This document shows, in pieces, positions 47,520 to 58,504 of a DNA stretch of 64,000 nucleotides (its first letter is position 1; each line of letters starts with the position of its first letter). The notes beneath the pieces were generated by a model that saw only the letters and a list, made by a program, of their open reading frames with translations, had not been told where the DNA came from and did not search any database. A program made the translations under genes and the position numbers. The DNA is from Yersinia canariae (GTDB lineage Bacteria; Pseudomonadota; Gammaproteobacteria; Enterobacterales; Enterobacteriaceae), in the NCBI RefSeq assembly GCF_009831415.1, contig NZ_CP043727.1, forward strand, positions 620,001-684,000, read 5' to 3'.

Positions 47520-48580
47520 CGTGCCACCTCTTTTTTAGTAAATGATTTGCCGTTCGATGATTTGCTATTGGTTGGTTTTGTTTTTTTATCCGGACTCGTC
47601 GATCGGGTGGTGAATCTCGCATATTTCTGTTGGCGGATATTGCGCTCGACCGCGCAGCGCAGGCGGCCATCGAACACCAGCACACCCAGCAACACCAAGC
47701 CGGCGATAAAATCATTCCACCAAGCCGGTAAGCGCAACAGCACTAACACGCTATCGATTTGTGTCAGCAGATAGGCCCCGAGAATTGCGCCAATAATGGT
47801 GCCGGTGCCGCCGAGCAAGCTGATTCCGCCGAGTACACAGGCAGCAATGGCTTTCATTTCCAGCCCGCTGCCGGTTTGATTGGGAATAAAGCCAATTTGG
47901 GAGGCAAATACGATCCCTGCCAGAGCTGCCATCACGCCATTCATTGAGAAAGCAAAGATACGAATGCTATCGGTGCGGATCCCCAATTGGCGCGCGCCCT
48001 GTAAGTTATCGCCGGTGGCATAGAAACTGCGGCCAAAAGCTGTTTTCCCGAGCAGCCAGGCCATTGCCACAATCAGCAACATAATCAGCCAGCCAATGGG
48101 AGAGATTGAAAACAGAATTGGCGTTGATAAACTTTTCAGATCCGCCGGCAGCCCTTCGATCCATTTGCCACCGGTCAGTAAGAGCATTAAGCCGCGATAT
48201 AACCCCAATGTGCCCAAGGTGGCCACAATCGCCGGGATGCGCAGCCAGGTCACCAGAATGCCATTAAAGAAGCCAGCGACCATGCCAACCAGCAGAGCAA
48301 ACAAGCAAGATACCGCCAGCCCGAAACCGGCATTTAGCGCCATACCGACTGTCACCGCACACAAGCCGGTTATCGATCCGACAGACACGTCGATATTGCG
48401 AGTCAGCATGACCAGAGTCGCGCCGATAGCCAGCAGGATCAGGATCTGTGCGCTGCTGAAGATCATCGTGAAGGTTTGCAAATTGAAGTAATTTGTGTCG
48501 ATGACGCCGAGCAGGGCAAATAAGGTGAGGATCGCCAGCAGTGCAGTGCCTTCGCGGTTGTTTTGAATGAATTTCAACAT
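47516..48580 (-). CDS. lsrC: AI-2 ABC transporter permease LsrC
   Basis: 354 residues (E. coli 342); the extra length is a charged, low-complexity tail ([20 protein letters not shown]). It has about ten membrane helices and the signature [20 protein letters not shown] near 62. It overlaps lsrA by seven bases and lsrD by four, indicating tight translational coupling. Confidence 0.95.
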   Translation of the reverse strand: MLKFIQNNREGTALLAILTLFALLGVIDTNYFNLQTFTMIFSSAQILILLAIGATLVMLTRNIDVSVGSITGLCAVTVGMALNAGFGLAVSCLFALLVGMVAGFFNGILVTWLRIPAIVATLGTLGLYRGLMLLLTGGKWIEGLPADLKSLSTPILFSISPIGWLIMLLIVAMAWLLGKTAFGRSFYATGDNLQGARQLGIRTDSIRIFAFSMNGVMAALAGIVFASQIGFIPNQTGSGLEMKAIAACVLGGISLLGGTGTIIGAILGAYLLTQIDSVLVLLRLPAWWNDFIAGLVLLGVLVFDGRLRCAVERNIRQQKYARFTTRSTSPDKKTKPTNSKSSNGKSFTKKEVAR

Positions 48581-50139
48581 GATGCGCCCTCATTTTCAGC
48601 AGACTGATGGGCGTCGGTATGATGTTCACCGAAAGCCAAATGCATAATTGTGTCGACATTCATGGCGCTGCCCTCCAGTGCGCCACTGATTTCCCCCTGA
48701 TGCATTACCAACACGCGATCCGCCATTTGCACCACTTCTTCCAGATCAGAAGAGATAAAAATGATCGCCACATGTTGATCCGCAATGCTGCGGATCAATT
48801 GATAAATATCACTGCGGGCCGCCACATCTACACCACGGGTCGGTTCATCAATAATGAGTAGCAGCGGGTTGGCTTCCAGACATTTGGCGATCAGCAGTTT
48901 TTGTTGATTACCCCCGGATAAAGTACGAACTGGCTGCTCGAGGTGGTTGAATTTGATATTCAACGCGCGACGATAGCGCTCCAGAATGGCGGCTTCCTGT
49001 GCCGGGTGAGTCCATATCTCTTGATTACTTTGCGTCAATGAACAAACATTCCAGCTCAAGGGGGCATCGAGATAGAGCCCGGAGGCTTGGCGGTCTTCTG
49101 GCAAATAAACCAGGCCGGTTGCCAATCGATTGACGGTTTTCATTGTGGTGATGTCGATCTCCTCCAGCATGACACTGCCGCTGCTGGCGGGCCGTAAACC
49201 ATATAGTGTTTCAGCCAATTCGGTTCGGCCTGCACCAACCACACCCGCCAGCCCCAGAATTTCGCCGGCGTGAACCTCAAAAGAGATATGGGCAAAACCT
49301 TCACCGCTCAGGTCAGTCACTTGTATCACCGGTTGATGGGATTGCGCCCGTGCTTGAGAGCGGCGGTTACCGGGCAACTCTAGCCATAACTTTTGCGTAT
49401 CAGATAACTCGTTGTTTTTAGCTTGCGGGGTAATCGCCTGAATAATGGTTTCGGTGGAAAAATCGCTAGTGACCCCGCTCAGCGCAATACCGCCATCGCG
49501 CATCACACTGACCCAATCTGCCAGTTGACGAATTTCAGGCAATTTGTGGGAGATAAAAACCACCCCAACCCCTTGCTGCAATAACATTTTTATTTGGCTG
49601 AACAAACGATGGGTTTCCGCAGGTGTTAGCGAGGCGGTGGGTTCATCAAGGATTAGAATGCGGGAATCACGCATCAGGCCGCGCATGATTTCTACTAATT
49701 GTTGGTCAGCAACATCCAGTGAACCGGCGCTGACGGATAAATCTAAATGGCAGCCCAAACTTTCCAGCAACTGGGCCATTTTCTTCTTATCAGCCTGATG
49801 CTTGGGCAGCCGGAACAGAATATTTTCCTGAACGGACAAATTGGCAAACAGCATCGGCTCTTGCGGGACCAGATAAATACCTAGCTGGTGGGCCTTGGCG
49901 GGGGTGAGGTTTAAGCAGGGTTGCCCATTAATCTCAATGGTACCGCTGTCTGGCGGAAGTATCCCGGCGATGATTTTCATCAGCGTCGATTTACCCGCGC
50001 CGTTCCCCCCCAGCAGGGCATGGACCTGGCCCGGTTGCAGCGTAAAGTCGATACTTTTCAATACCACTACGCCGGAAAACTGCTTACTGATACCACGTAC
50101 CTGCAGCAGCGGTGGCGGGGAAGTGACAGTGTGCGACAT
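48574..50139 (-). CDS. lsrA: AI-2 ABC transporter ATP-binding protein LsrA
   Basis: 521 residues with two ABC domains as in sugar-type transporters. First half: Walker [14 protein letters not shown] near 44, Walker [11 protein letters not shown] near 159. The signature before it reads [14 protein letters not shown], a poor match to LSGGQ. Second half: degenerate Walker [14 protein letters not shown], a clear [13 protein letters not shown] near 407 and [10 protein letters not shown] near 430. One canonical plus one degenerate site is normal for the family. First gene of lsrACDBFG; the start has AGGGGTC upstream. Confidence 0.95.
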   Translation of the reverse strand: MSHTVTSPPPLLQVRGISKQFSGVVVLKSIDFTLQPGQVHALLGGNGAGKSTLMKIIAGILPPDSGTIEINGQPCLNLTPAKAHQLGIYLVPQEPMLFANLSVQENILFRLPKHQADKKKMAQLLESLGCHLDLSVSAGSLDVADQQLVEIMRGLMRDSRILILDEPTASLTPAETHRLFSQIKMLLQQGVGVVFISHKLPEIRQLADWVSVMRDGGIALSGVTSDFSTETIIQAITPQAKNNELSDTQKLWLELPGNRRSQARAQSHQPVIQVTDLSGEGFAHISFEVHAGEILGLAGVVGAGRTELAETLYGLRPASSGSVMLEEIDITTMKTVNRLATGLVYLPEDRQASGLYLDAPLSWNVCSLTQSNQEIWTHPAQEAAILERYRRALNIKFNHLEQPVRTLSGGNQQKLLIAKCLEANPLLLIIDEPTRGVDVAARSDIYQLIRSIADQHVAIIFISSDLEEVVQMADRVLVMHQGEISGALEGSAMNVDTIMHLAFGEHHTDAHQSAENEGASC

Positions 50140-50385
50140 TAATGACCCCTGATGAACAAAAATAATTTAAAATTAAAAGTGTTCAAAAAAGATAGCTGCA
50201 TAATCCCATTATTGGCGTAATGAAGATCACATTTTTGTGAATAAAAAAATTTAAATTAAAATGTGTTCAAATATGTTGGTTAAGCTGTTAGCGTAGTTAT
50301 CAATTAAGATTTAACATTCATGACGTAGGCTTATGAGTCAATAAGTCGTTTGAATCGATAAGTAGTGAGAAGAGAACAACCAGTA
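50140..50385. promoter_or_regulatory. lsrA-lsrR divergent control region
   Basis: 246 bases. Two near-identical AT-rich repeats ending in GTGTTCAAA lie at 50163-50187 and 50250-50272, about 86 bases apart and in the same orientation; they are candidate LsrR operators. A CRP-like site CGTAA-N6-TCACA (8 of 10 conserved positions) is at 50216-50231. In E. coli this region is repressed by LsrR and activated by cAMP-CRP, so the layout fits. Assignment to LsrR is inference. Confidence 0.6.
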
Positions 50386-51381
50386 ATGATGAAAGAAAAA
50401 CCAGTAACAAAAGAAAAACCCATGTTGTCCAACGATGAATACAAATATCCGGGTAATAGCATGAGTGAAGAGGAGCTGCTCGCTCGCATTGCGTGGTTTT
50501 ATTATCATGATGGCTTAACACAAGGGGATATCGGCGAACTGCTGGGGCTGACCAGATTAAAGGTCTCCAGATTACTGGAGAAAGGCCGTCAGTCTGGGGT
50601 TATCCGGGTACAGATTAATTCGCGTTATGAGGGTTGTCTGGAACTGGAAAACGCGCTGCAACAGCATTTTGGCCTCAAACATATCCGCATTCTGCCGTCA
50701 CTGGCTGACCTCAGTATTAGCAGCCGGTTAGGTATTGGTGCTGCACATTTATTGATGGCATTGATACAGCCACAGCAGCTACTGGCTGTCGGTTTTGGCG
50801 AAACGACGATGTGCGCCTTACAGCACTTGAGTGGGTTTATTGCTTCACAGCAGGTGCGTTTGGTCACTCTCTCCGGAGGGGTGGGGTCTTATATGACCGG
50901 GATTGGGCAGCTCGATGCCGCCTGTCAGGTCAGTATTATTCCTGCGCCACTGCGCGCCTCTAGTGCCAAAGTGGCCGAAACATTCCGCCAGGAAAATAGT
51001 GTGCGCGATGTCATGTTGGCGGCTTGTGCTGCGGATGTGGCGGTGGTGGGGATTGGCTCCGTGAATCAGCAAAAAGAAGCCACTATCTTGCGCTCCGGCT
51101 ATATCAGTGAAGGTGAGCAACTGATGTTCAGCCGCAAAGGCGCAGTCGGCGATATCCTCGGCTACTTTATGCAGTCGGACGGCGCGCTGGCGGCTGATAT
51201 GCAGATTCATCAGGAATTAATTGGTATTTCGCTGGCTGATTTGACCAATATCCCGACAGTCATTGGTGTTGCCGGTGGGGTGGAAAAATCAGAAGCCATT
51301 GTTGCTGCTTTACAGGGCAAATATGTGAATGCTTTGGTGACTGATGAGCTAACCGCACGTTCTATTATTAAACTGATTTAA
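50386..51381 (+). CDS. lsrR: lsr operon repressor LsrR
   Basis: 331 residues from ATG 50386 (a GTG at 50365 extends it and is less likely). SorC/DeoR-type: HTH at about 40-85 ([20 protein letters not shown] follows the recognition helix [13 protein letters not shown]). Sugar-binding domain: [20 protein letters not shown] and [13 protein letters not shown]. Phospho-AI-2 binding relieves repression of lsrACDBFG and lsrRK. The N-terminus has an extra Lys-rich stretch ([12 protein letters not shown]) against E. coli LsrR (317). Confidence 0.95.
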   Translation: MMKEKPVTKEKPMLSNDEYKYPGNSMSEEELLARIAWFYYHDGLTQGDIGELLGLTRLKVSRLLEKGRQSGVIRVQINSRYEGCLELENALQQHFGLKHIRILPSLADLSISSRLGIGAAHLLMALIQPQQLLAVGFGETTMCALQHLSGFIASQQVRLVTLSGGVGSYMTGIGQLDAACQVSIIPAPLRASSAKVAETFRQENSVRDVMLAACAADVAVVGIGSVNQQKEATILRSGYISEGEQLMFSRKGAVGDILGYFMQSDGALAADMQIHQELIGISLADLTNIPTVIGVAGGVEKSEAIVAALQGKYVNALVTDELTARSIIKLI

Positions 51382-51452
51382 TTGGCTATTTTTATTCATG
51401 GCAGTAGAGGACAGATTTATTCATAAATTCATATAAAACAGAGGATAGCGTA

Positions 51453-53045
51453 ATGAGTCAATTCTCTACGACCACCCCATCGGGTGATTATCTGATGGCT
51501 CTGGATGCAGGCACCGGCAGTGTCCGGGCTGTGATATTTGATCTCAATGGTCATCAGATAGCCGCCGGACAGGCTGAATGGCTACATTTGCCAGTACCCG
51601 ATGTTCCCGGGTCGATGGAATTTGATTTAGCGACCAACTGGAAGTTGACCTGCCAGTGCATCCGACAGGCATTGCACCAGGCTAAATTACCCGCCAGCGC
51701 TATCCGTGCGGTTGCGGCGTGTTCAATGCGCGAGGGCATTGTGCTCTATGACCGCAGTGGTAAACCCATCTGGGCGTGTGCCAATGTGGATGCTCGCGCC
51801 AGCCGTGAAGTTAGTGAATTGAAAGAATTGCACAATCATGGATTTGAACTCGAAGTCTATCAGTGCTCTGGGCAGACACTGGCCTTAAGTGCTATGCCAC
51901 GGTTACTGTGGTTGGCGCATCACCGCCCGGATATTTATCGTCAGGCCGGCACATTAACCATGATAAGTGATTGGCTGGCGAATATGCTCAGTGGCGAACT
52001 GGCCGTGGACCCCTCCAATGCGGGCACCACAGGGATGCTGGATTTGGTCACCCGCAACTGGCAGCCGAATTTACTGGAAATGGCCGGGTTACGCGCGGAT
52101 ATTTTATCACCAGTCAAAGAGACTGGTAGCTTGCTCGGGCATGTCACGGCGCAAGCGGCACAAGAAAGTGGTTTGCTGGTAGGAACGCCGGTGGTGATGG
52201 GCGGGGGAGATGTCCAACTCGGCTGCTTAGGGCTTGGCGTGGTGCAACCGGGGCAAACTGCAGTATTGGGCGGAACTTTTTGGCAGCAAGTGGTTAACTT
52301 ACCAAAACCTATCACCGATCCCAATATGAATACGCGGATTAATCCCCATGTTATTCCCGGCATGGTGCAAGCGGAGTCCATCAGCTTCTTTACCGGCCTG
52401 ACCATGCGTTGGTTCCGTGATGCTTTTTGTGCCGAAGAGAAATTACTTGCCGAGCGATTGGGCATTGATACCTACAGTTTGCTGGAAGATATGGCGGCGC
52501 GGGTGCCTGCGGGTGCCTATGGGGTGATGCCGATTTTCTCTGATGTGATGCGCTTTAAATCTTGGTATCACGCCGCGCCTTCATTTATTAATCTGTCGCT
52601 CGACCCTGAAAAATGCAACAAAGCCACCTTATTCCGCGCACTGGAAGAGAACGCCGCGATAGTATCGGCCTGTAATCTGGCACAAATTGCGGAATTCTCC
52701 GGAGTCAAAGCTTCGTCTGTGGTGTTTGCTGGCGGCGGTTCAAAAGGCAAATTGTGGAGCCAGATTCTGGCCGATGTGACCGGTATTCCAGTCCGAGTGC
52801 CAGTGGTTAAAGAGGCCACGGCTTTAGGATGTGCGATTGCGGCGGGGGTTGGCGTCGGGCTGTACGAAGCGCTCGATAAAACCGGTGAGCGGCTGGTGCG
52901 TTGGGAGAGAGAATTCCAGCCAAATCGTGAGCATCAGGCACTTTACCAAGCGGCCAAAACTAACTGGCAAGCGGTGTATACTGACCAACTGACGCTGGTG
53001 GATAGTGGGCTGACGACCTCTTTGTGGAAAGCCCCCGGTCTCTAA
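51453..53045 (+). CDS. lsrK: autoinducer-2 kinase LsrK
   Basis: 530 residues, same length as E. coli LsrK. FGGY-type sugar kinase fold: [20 protein letters not shown] (phosphate 1 motif) near 17, [13 protein letters not shown] near 271 and [20 protein letters not shown] near 428. It phosphorylates AI-2 (DPD) in the cytoplasm, trapping it and making the LsrR ligand. It follows lsrR by 71 bases, with AGAGGATAG before the ATG. Confidence 0.95.
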   Translation: MSQFSTTTPSGDYLMALDAGTGSVRAVIFDLNGHQIAAGQAEWLHLPVPDVPGSMEFDLATNWKLTCQCIRQALHQAKLPASAIRAVAACSMREGIVLYDRSGKPIWACANVDARASREVSELKELHNHGFELEVYQCSGQTLALSAMPRLLWLAHHRPDIYRQAGTLTMISDWLANMLSGELAVDPSNAGTTGMLDLVTRNWQPNLLEMAGLRADILSPVKETGSLLGHVTAQAAQESGLLVGTPVVMGGGDVQLGCLGLGVVQPGQTAVLGGTFWQQVVNLPKPITDPNMNTRINPHVIPGMVQAESISFFTGLTMRWFRDAFCAEEKLLAERLGIDTYSLLEDMAARVPAGAYGVMPIFSDVMRFKSWYHAAPSFINLSLDPEKCNKATLFRALEENAAIVSACNLAQIAEFSGVKASSVVFAGGGSKGKLWSQILADVTGIPVRVPVVKEATALGCAIAAGVGVGLYEALDKTGERLVRWEREFQPNREHQALYQAAKTNWQAVYTDQLTLVDSGLTTSLWKAPGL

Positions 53046-53244
53046 ATAGTCCGATAAAGCCAATTGATTTTACGGTTTGATAAAGGGCGATAACGCAGAT
53101 AATCGTCGATGGGGAAACGTGCTAATGGGGGCGTTAAACCCATCGCCCATGGCGTAATGCAGTGGCAAGCGAGTTCGCGAATCAAATAAATATTTGCCAT
53201 GCAACAAACACTTGGATAGCATTATTGCCCCTCTTTCGTTGCCG

Positions 53245-54417
53245 ATGATGGCGCATCCTATGATGAATACATCAAATAAGACAAAATCACCTGCCGGGCA
53301 ACTTTCTGCTCCGGCTCGCGTCAGTGCCAGTAATTTACCGGCCATACTGCGAAAGAAAGAGAATGTTCAACGTATTTTGGTCATTAAATTACGCCATTTC
53401 GGCGACGTTCTCCTCACAACTCCTTTGCTGAATACGTTAAAGGCCAACTATCCGCAGGCTAAGATTGATGTGCTGCTGTATGGTGGCACGCAAGATATGC
53501 TGCGGGAAAACAAAACGGTTAATCACGCATTTATTGTTGACCGTGGCCTCAAACATGCGGGCTTAAAGGCGCAAATCAGTGGCGAAAAAGCGCTGTTTGC
53601 TGCATTGAAAGAGCACCATTATGATCTGATTCTCAATTTATCCGATCAATGGCGAGCCGCAGCTTATTGCCGGTTATTAAAACCGGGCTTCAGCATCGGT
53701 TTTCATTACCCCAAGCGCGATACCTTGTTATGGCGCTATTGCCATTCCACACTCGTCGATATCCCTAATGCCGCCGAACGGCACACTGTTCTCAATAATT
53801 TGGACATTCTTGCACCATTACAACTGACGAATATCAGCACTGACGTCACCATGTCTTACGGTTCGCACGATATTGAGCGGGTAAAACAACTGTGTCAGCA
53901 ACGTAATATTGCTGATTATATATTGATTCAACCTTCTGCTCGCTGGAAGTTCAAAACTTGGGCCAGTGAATCATTCAGTCAATTGATAAACCATCTTACG
54001 GAGCAAGGCGAGACCGTGTTGCTTACCGGCGGTACAGACAAAGCTGAGCTGGATTATATTGCCGAAATTATTACTGGCTGCGCACAGCCAGATAAAGTGA
54101 TTAATTTATCCGGCCTTTTGGCGCTGCCCGAACTTGCCGTCTTGATAGATAACGCTAAGCTATTTATTGGTGTCGATTCCGTGGCGATGCATATGGCGGC
54201 TGCATTACAAACGCCTGCAGTGGTGTTATTTGGCCCCAGCAATCTTAACCAATGGCACCCATGGCAAGCCCCGCACACCCTTTTATGGGCGGGTCATTAC
54301 CGCACTTTGCCACATCCTAATGAGATAGATACTGACACCACGGATCGCTATTTGAACGCTATCCCAGTGAATGATGTCATAGATGCCGTTGATGCCTGGC
54401 GTACGCAGAACCAGTAA
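53245..54417 (+). CDS. waaQ: LPS core heptosyltransferase, WaaQ/RfaQ type
   Basis: 390 residues from ATG 53245; MMAHPMMNTS gives several possible starts, and a TTG at 53194 would lengthen it. GT9 family: RILVIKLRHFGDVLLTTPLL near 45-65 (nucleotide-sugar loop) and ILIQPSARWKFKTW near 228. A later GVDSVAMHMAAALQTPAVVL also fits, then FGPSN. It adds a heptose to the LPS inner core (HepIII in E. coli). The N-terminal extension (about 45 residues) is unusual for the family. It is followed by an O-antigen-ligase-like gene, as expected for core biosynthesis. Confidence 0.85.
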   Translation: MMAHPMMNTSNKTKSPAGQLSAPARVSASNLPAILRKKENVQRILVIKLRHFGDVLLTTPLLNTLKANYPQAKIDVLLYGGTQDMLRENKTVNHAFIVDRGLKHAGLKAQISGEKALFAALKEHHYDLILNLSDQWRAAAYCRLLKPGFSIGFHYPKRDTLLWRYCHSTLVDIPNAAERHTVLNNLDILAPLQLTNISTDVTMSYGSHDIERVKQLCQQRNIADYILIQPSARWKFKTWASESFSQLINHLTEQGETVLLTGGTDKAELDYIAEIITGCAQPDKVINLSGLLALPELAVLIDNAKLFIGVDSVAMHMAAALQTPAVVLFGPSNLNQWHPWQAPHTLLWAGHYRTLPHPNEIDTDTTDRYLNAIPVNDVIDAVDAWRTQNQ

Positions 54418-54482
54418 TGCATCAATAACGGATTTGTGTCAGCCAACCTTTGGCATTCCAACCAGCTTAAGCTGAGAGAATT

Positions 54483-55727
54483 ATGATAACCCCATCGACT
54501 TCTTCGCCGGGCACCTCCCCGGCTAGCCTGCGTAGTGACATGCTGAGCAGTATCGCTGCATTACTATTAGGTATTGCTTTACCAACGTCTAATCCACTTA
54601 TCAATATATCGCTGGTTTTAATCCTAATTAGCTTGATTATTAACCGCAAATCGCTGCAATTAAGACCTTTATTGACTAATCCATTGGTCTATCTACCTGC
54701 GGCTATGTTTGCCTTATTGGCACTGTCATTACTCTTTCATCACAACAGTTATGGCCCAGATATGGTGGGTAAAGATAAGAAGTTTCTTTATATTCTGCCG
54801 TTGGCATTATTCTTTATTCACCAACCCCAACGGGTAAAACTTTTTTGCATCGGTTTTTTAACCGCCAATGCTGTAGCACTGGTAGGTACCTTGGCTGTTG
54901 GGGTATTACACATCCCCATTGGTAATATTGATCCGGCCAATCCAACCATCTTTAAGCTGCAAATTACCCAAAACTTCTTTCTTGCCTTGTCGGCGATGCT
55001 GTGGCTGATGTTGGCGTTTAAACATCAGGGCTGGCAACGCTGGGGCTATGCTCTGCTTGTTGTCGCGGCCTGCTACAGTGTCCTGTTCTTAGTCTTGGGC
55101 CGAACAGGGTATGTCGCACTTGTTGTTGGGCTGGGCGTATGGCTGTTCTTCTCACTGGGGAGCCGTCAGCGTTGGCTATTGGTTGCTATGGGGGGAATAG
55201 CTTTTGCTGCACTGTTGCTTATCCCTAATAAAGCGGCGGAACGTATCACGCAGGGTGTTGATGAGATTAAAGTCTGTATGACCGCATCTTCAGGTGATGC
55301 CGGTGATGCTTGCCGCACTTCGATGGGGCAACGTTCTGTTTTTGCTATTGAAGCGGCTCGATTAATCAAAGAAGCCCCGATTCTGGGGCATGGCGCCGGT
55401 GGTTTCTATTATGAAGACCCCACGATAAACTACAAAATCAATAACCCACATAATCAGTATCTGTTGGAGACGGTCCAGTCAGGTGTTATTGGCTTGATTA
55501 TTTTTCTTGCTTGGGTTGTTTGCTGCTACCGTGTGATTTGGCAACAGACGCCGGCTTTACGTAATGTCTTGCTGGCAATATTGACAAGCTATATGGCGTG
55601 TAACTTCTTTAATTCATTCTTGCTGGATTCTTCTGAAGGCCATCTATTTATGATTTTCGTTGCCATTCTGGCGGGGTATTCCGTGACAAATACTCAGCAG
55701 AATTCGGATAAACGACTGACAAAATAG
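54483..55727 (+). CDS. waaL: O-antigen ligase family protein (WaaL-like)
   Basis: 414 residues, polytopic with about 11-12 membrane helices and a Wzy_C domain. The large periplasmic loop lies around 255-320. Conserved points: FLVLGRTGYVALVVGL near 205 (Arg of the ligase family), and INNPHNQYLLETVQSGVIGL near 320 with the catalytic-candidate His. It should join O-polysaccharide or a similar chain from undecaprenyl-diphosphate to lipid A-core on the periplasmic face. It lies 65 bases after waaQ and ends at a terminator. Family members also act on other glycans, so ligase is the most likely, not proven. Confidence 0.8.
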   Translation: MITPSTSSPGTSPASLRSDMLSSIAALLLGIALPTSNPLINISLVLILISLIINRKSLQLRPLLTNPLVYLPAAMFALLALSLLFHHNSYGPDMVGKDKKFLYILPLALFFIHQPQRVKLFCIGFLTANAVALVGTLAVGVLHIPIGNIDPANPTIFKLQITQNFFLALSAMLWLMLAFKHQGWQRWGYALLVVAACYSVLFLVLGRTGYVALVVGLGVWLFFSLGSRQRWLLVAMGGIAFAALLLIPNKAAERITQGVDEIKVCMTASSGDAGDACRTSMGQRSVFAIEAARLIKEAPILGHGAGGFYYEDPTINYKINNPHNQYLLETVQSGVIGLIIFLAWVVCCYRVIWQQTPALRNVLLAILTSYMACNFFNSFLLDSSEGHLFMIFVAILAGYSVTNTQQNSDKRLTK

Positions 55728-56980
55728 TGAATGTTTTGAGTGAATAGAAGATATCACTGGCTAAGTAACGGCTCCCAATGGGGGCCGTTTTTCGCTGTGC
55801 CACTGTCGTCGTCATCAACTGGTTAATGATAACGAATGCTCTAAAAAATAAGATGTTACTTTAAGAAGATCGCGAAGGTGTTTATTCGGGTTATGAGTGA
55901 CTTAATCAAATGTGAGTGCCACATGCAAAATTAACCCGTTTTATTTACGTCATTCTCTCGCAGAAGAGAATGGCAAGTCTTGATGTCAGGAAATTTCTAC
56001 ATTATTTTCATCGAGATAGTCTGGCATATAGTCAGATATTTCAACATCAAACATCAATCTTTCTAATATTGATACCAAGAAATGTCTGTATTTTCTTTAT
56101 TAAAATTAATTGCTGATAATTATATTTTATCCTATTTTATTTTATGTTTTTGAAATAAAACTCTGTGTTTTGATTGTTACATAGAAATGGATGGCGGAGA
56201 TTCACTTTAGAGAAATGTAAAAATCTACATTTAACATTAAATTAACAATTATCACTAAAATATAAATGAAGTATAAACGAAATCTAAGTAATGATTATCC
56301 CATCACTGGTTTTATTGATTTTTCGGGCAAGGGTGACAGTGTGCTCTGGTTATAATAAAGAGATATAACTTTGTTTTATAAAAAACAAAACGCTGGTTAT
56401 AAGTCCTGCAGTTGTTTGCTTTCTACTTGTAATTAAGAATACAGATATAAGGCTGGAATTGTGAAGGAATAAAGAATTTTTCTAAGAAACGGACTATTTT
56501 TCAGAAGAAATTAAAAATCTCAACCTATTGAATTGTATGGTTTATTTAATTATATTTTTAGCAGTTAATCATTAAGCTTAGACCATGAAGTTAGTATGTA
56601 CAACATTACTTGAATTCTATTTATGCGAGTATGATTGAAAGAATGTACATACTGGAATCATCCTAAATTGCCTGTATAAAGAAAACAGATTTCTATGCTA
56701 ATAGAGTGGCTTTTATTTAGTGAATTAAACTGGCGAGTTTTTTCTTGAATATATGAAATGATGACTTGGATCACTATTACAAACTTTTAATGTGTGTGAT
56801 AATTTTTTCCATAATTTACATATTGTAAGATTTGGTCTACTTCCCAGACATTATGCAATAGTTTTAAAGGAAGCTATGATAACTATGTATTTATATTGGT
56901 AAGTGGGTCCAGGCGAATCTGTTGGTAGGATAAACAGAATCTACATTTAACTTAATTTATCCAACGTCATTGAGAACATC
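55728..56980. other. long AT-rich intergenic region
   Basis: 1253 bases with no convincing gene; a 66-codon frame at 55916-56116 lacks coding character. It begins with the waaL terminator, and its last 150 bases must carry the arcD promoter. The 14-base string AATCTACATTTAAC occurs at 56222-56235 and again at 56938-56951, about 716 bases apart. The region may be a decayed insertion. Confidence 0.5.
55767..55792 (+). terminator. terminator of waaL
   Basis: AACGGC-CCC / GGG-GCCGTT stem with a short loop and then TTTTT, 40 bases after the stop. Confidence 0.85.
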
Positions 56981-58489
56981 ATGGCCAATTCATCTACGAA
57001 TAAATTATCTTTGCCGGCCCTAACATCTTTAGTGGTCGGTTCCATGATCGGTGCCGGCATATTTTCATTACCTGCAACTTTCGGTAGGGCAACGGGTGGG
57101 TTTGGTGCACTGATCGCCTGGTGTATCGCGGGTGGTGGGATGTTAATGCTGGCTTTTGTTTTTCAAACATTAGCTCAACGTAAACCTAATCTTGATTCCG
57201 GTGTATTTATATATGCCAAAGAGGGATTTGGGGATTATCTTGGTTTTGCTTCTGCATTAGGTTTCTGGGCCGGTACTTGTATTGGTAACGTTTCTTACTT
57301 TGTGCTTATCAAATCAACATTAGGGGCGTTCTTCCCTATATTTGGTGACGGTAACACTATTCCCGCTGTATTAGTGGCCTCCGTTATTTTATGGGGATTC
57401 CATATTCTGATATTGCGAGGTGTTAAAGAAGCCGCGGCGATTAATACCATTGCCACCTTTGCAAAAATAATTCCTATCTTCATTTTTGTCATCGTTCTTA
57501 TCTTTGCTTTCAAAGGTGATGTGTTTGCACTGAACTTCTGGGGCACGCCAGATGTTGTTAAGAGTGTTGATTTATCTCACCTGAATGACTACGGCTATGT
57601 CGGCCATGCGGCGGCAGTTATGCCTGTGGTTGCTGAACCTGAGTCTTTATTCTCTCAAGTACGTAGCACCATGTTGGTAACCGTATTTGTGTTCTTAGGC
57701 ATTGAAGGCGCAAGTGTTTATTCGCGTTATGCCAAAGAACGTAGCCATGTGGGTATTGCCACTGTTCTGGGCTTTATTGGTGTGCTGTGCTTGTTGGTGC
57801 TGATAACCATGTTGTCTTACGGTGTGTTACTGCGTCCCGATTTAGCGGCATTACGTCAGCCATCCATGGCCGGTGTATTGGAAGCTATTGTTGGGCGCTG
57901 GGGCGCAATCTTTATCAGCGTGGGTTTAATTATCTCGGTATTGGGTGCTTATTTATCTTGGTCACTGTTGGCGGCCGAAGTGCTGTTCTCGGCAGCGCAA
58001 AGTAAAAGCATGCCAAAAGTATTCGCGACTGAAAACAGTAATGCTGTGCCTTCAGCGGCGGTATGGCTGACCAATATATTTATTCAAGTGTTCTTAATTC
58101 TGACACTGTTTACTGATTATGCTTTCCAACTGGCATTGGAATTAACCAGTTCACTCACTCTAATCCCTTATTTATTGGTAGGGGCGTATGGGCTAAAACT
58201 GGCCTGGACCGGTGAAACTTACGAAACAAATTCACGCGGTCACAGAAAAGATCTTATTTTTGCCCTTATCGCGACGTTCTATTCCGCACTGATGATTTAT
58301 GCGGGCGGCATGAAATACTTGCTGCTATCGGCCATTATTTACGGCCCGGGCACAATCTTGTATCTGATTGCCAAACGTGAACAGCATCAAAAAGCGTTTA
58401 ATTCCTACGAAAGAATACTGTTTATTGTTTTGATTGTGGCTGCGGTTGCTGCGATTTATAGCATTGCCACCGGGATTATCACCATATAA
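56981..58489 (+). CDS. arcD: arginine/ornithine antiporter ArcD-type
   Basis: 502 residues, about 13 membrane helices; APC superfamily with LPALTSLVVGSMIGAGIFSL at the N-terminus and VFLGIEGASVYSRYAKERSH near 245. It exchanges arginine for ornithine (or a related amine) across the inner membrane and normally feeds the arginine deiminase pathway. It starts 191 codon-free bases after a TA-rich leader and ends 15 bases before arcA, with GGAG in the gap. No membrane-external signal peptide is needed. Confidence 0.9.
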   Translation: MANSSTNKLSLPALTSLVVGSMIGAGIFSLPATFGRATGGFGALIAWCIAGGGMLMLAFVFQTLAQRKPNLDSGVFIYAKEGFGDYLGFASALGFWAGTCIGNVSYFVLIKSTLGAFFPIFGDGNTIPAVLVASVILWGFHILILRGVKEAAAINTIATFAKIIPIFIFVIVLIFAFKGDVFALNFWGTPDVVKSVDLSHLNDYGYVGHAAAVMPVVAEPESLFSQVRSTMLVTVFVFLGIEGASVYSRYAKERSHVGIATVLGFIGVLCLLVLITMLSYGVLLRPDLAALRQPSMAGVLEAIVGRWGAIFISVGLIISVLGAYLSWSLLAAEVLFSAAQSKSMPKVFATENSNAVPSAAVWLTNIFIQVFLILTLFTDYAFQLALELTSSLTLIPYLLVGAYGLKLAWTGETYETNSRGHRKDLIFALIATFYSALMIYAGGMKYLLLSAIIYGPGTILYLIAKREQHQKAFNSYERILFIVLIVAAVAAIYSIATGIITI

Positions 58490-58504
58490 TTTATTGGAGT
58501 TCTT

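Noticed and set aside
55916..56116. 66-codon ORF after waaL
   Set aside because: AT-rich, no ribosome site, no recognisable protein pattern.
56750..56980. FNR or ArgR site before arcD
   Set aside because: I searched for TTGAT-N4-ATCAA and for ARG boxes and saw no acceptable match.
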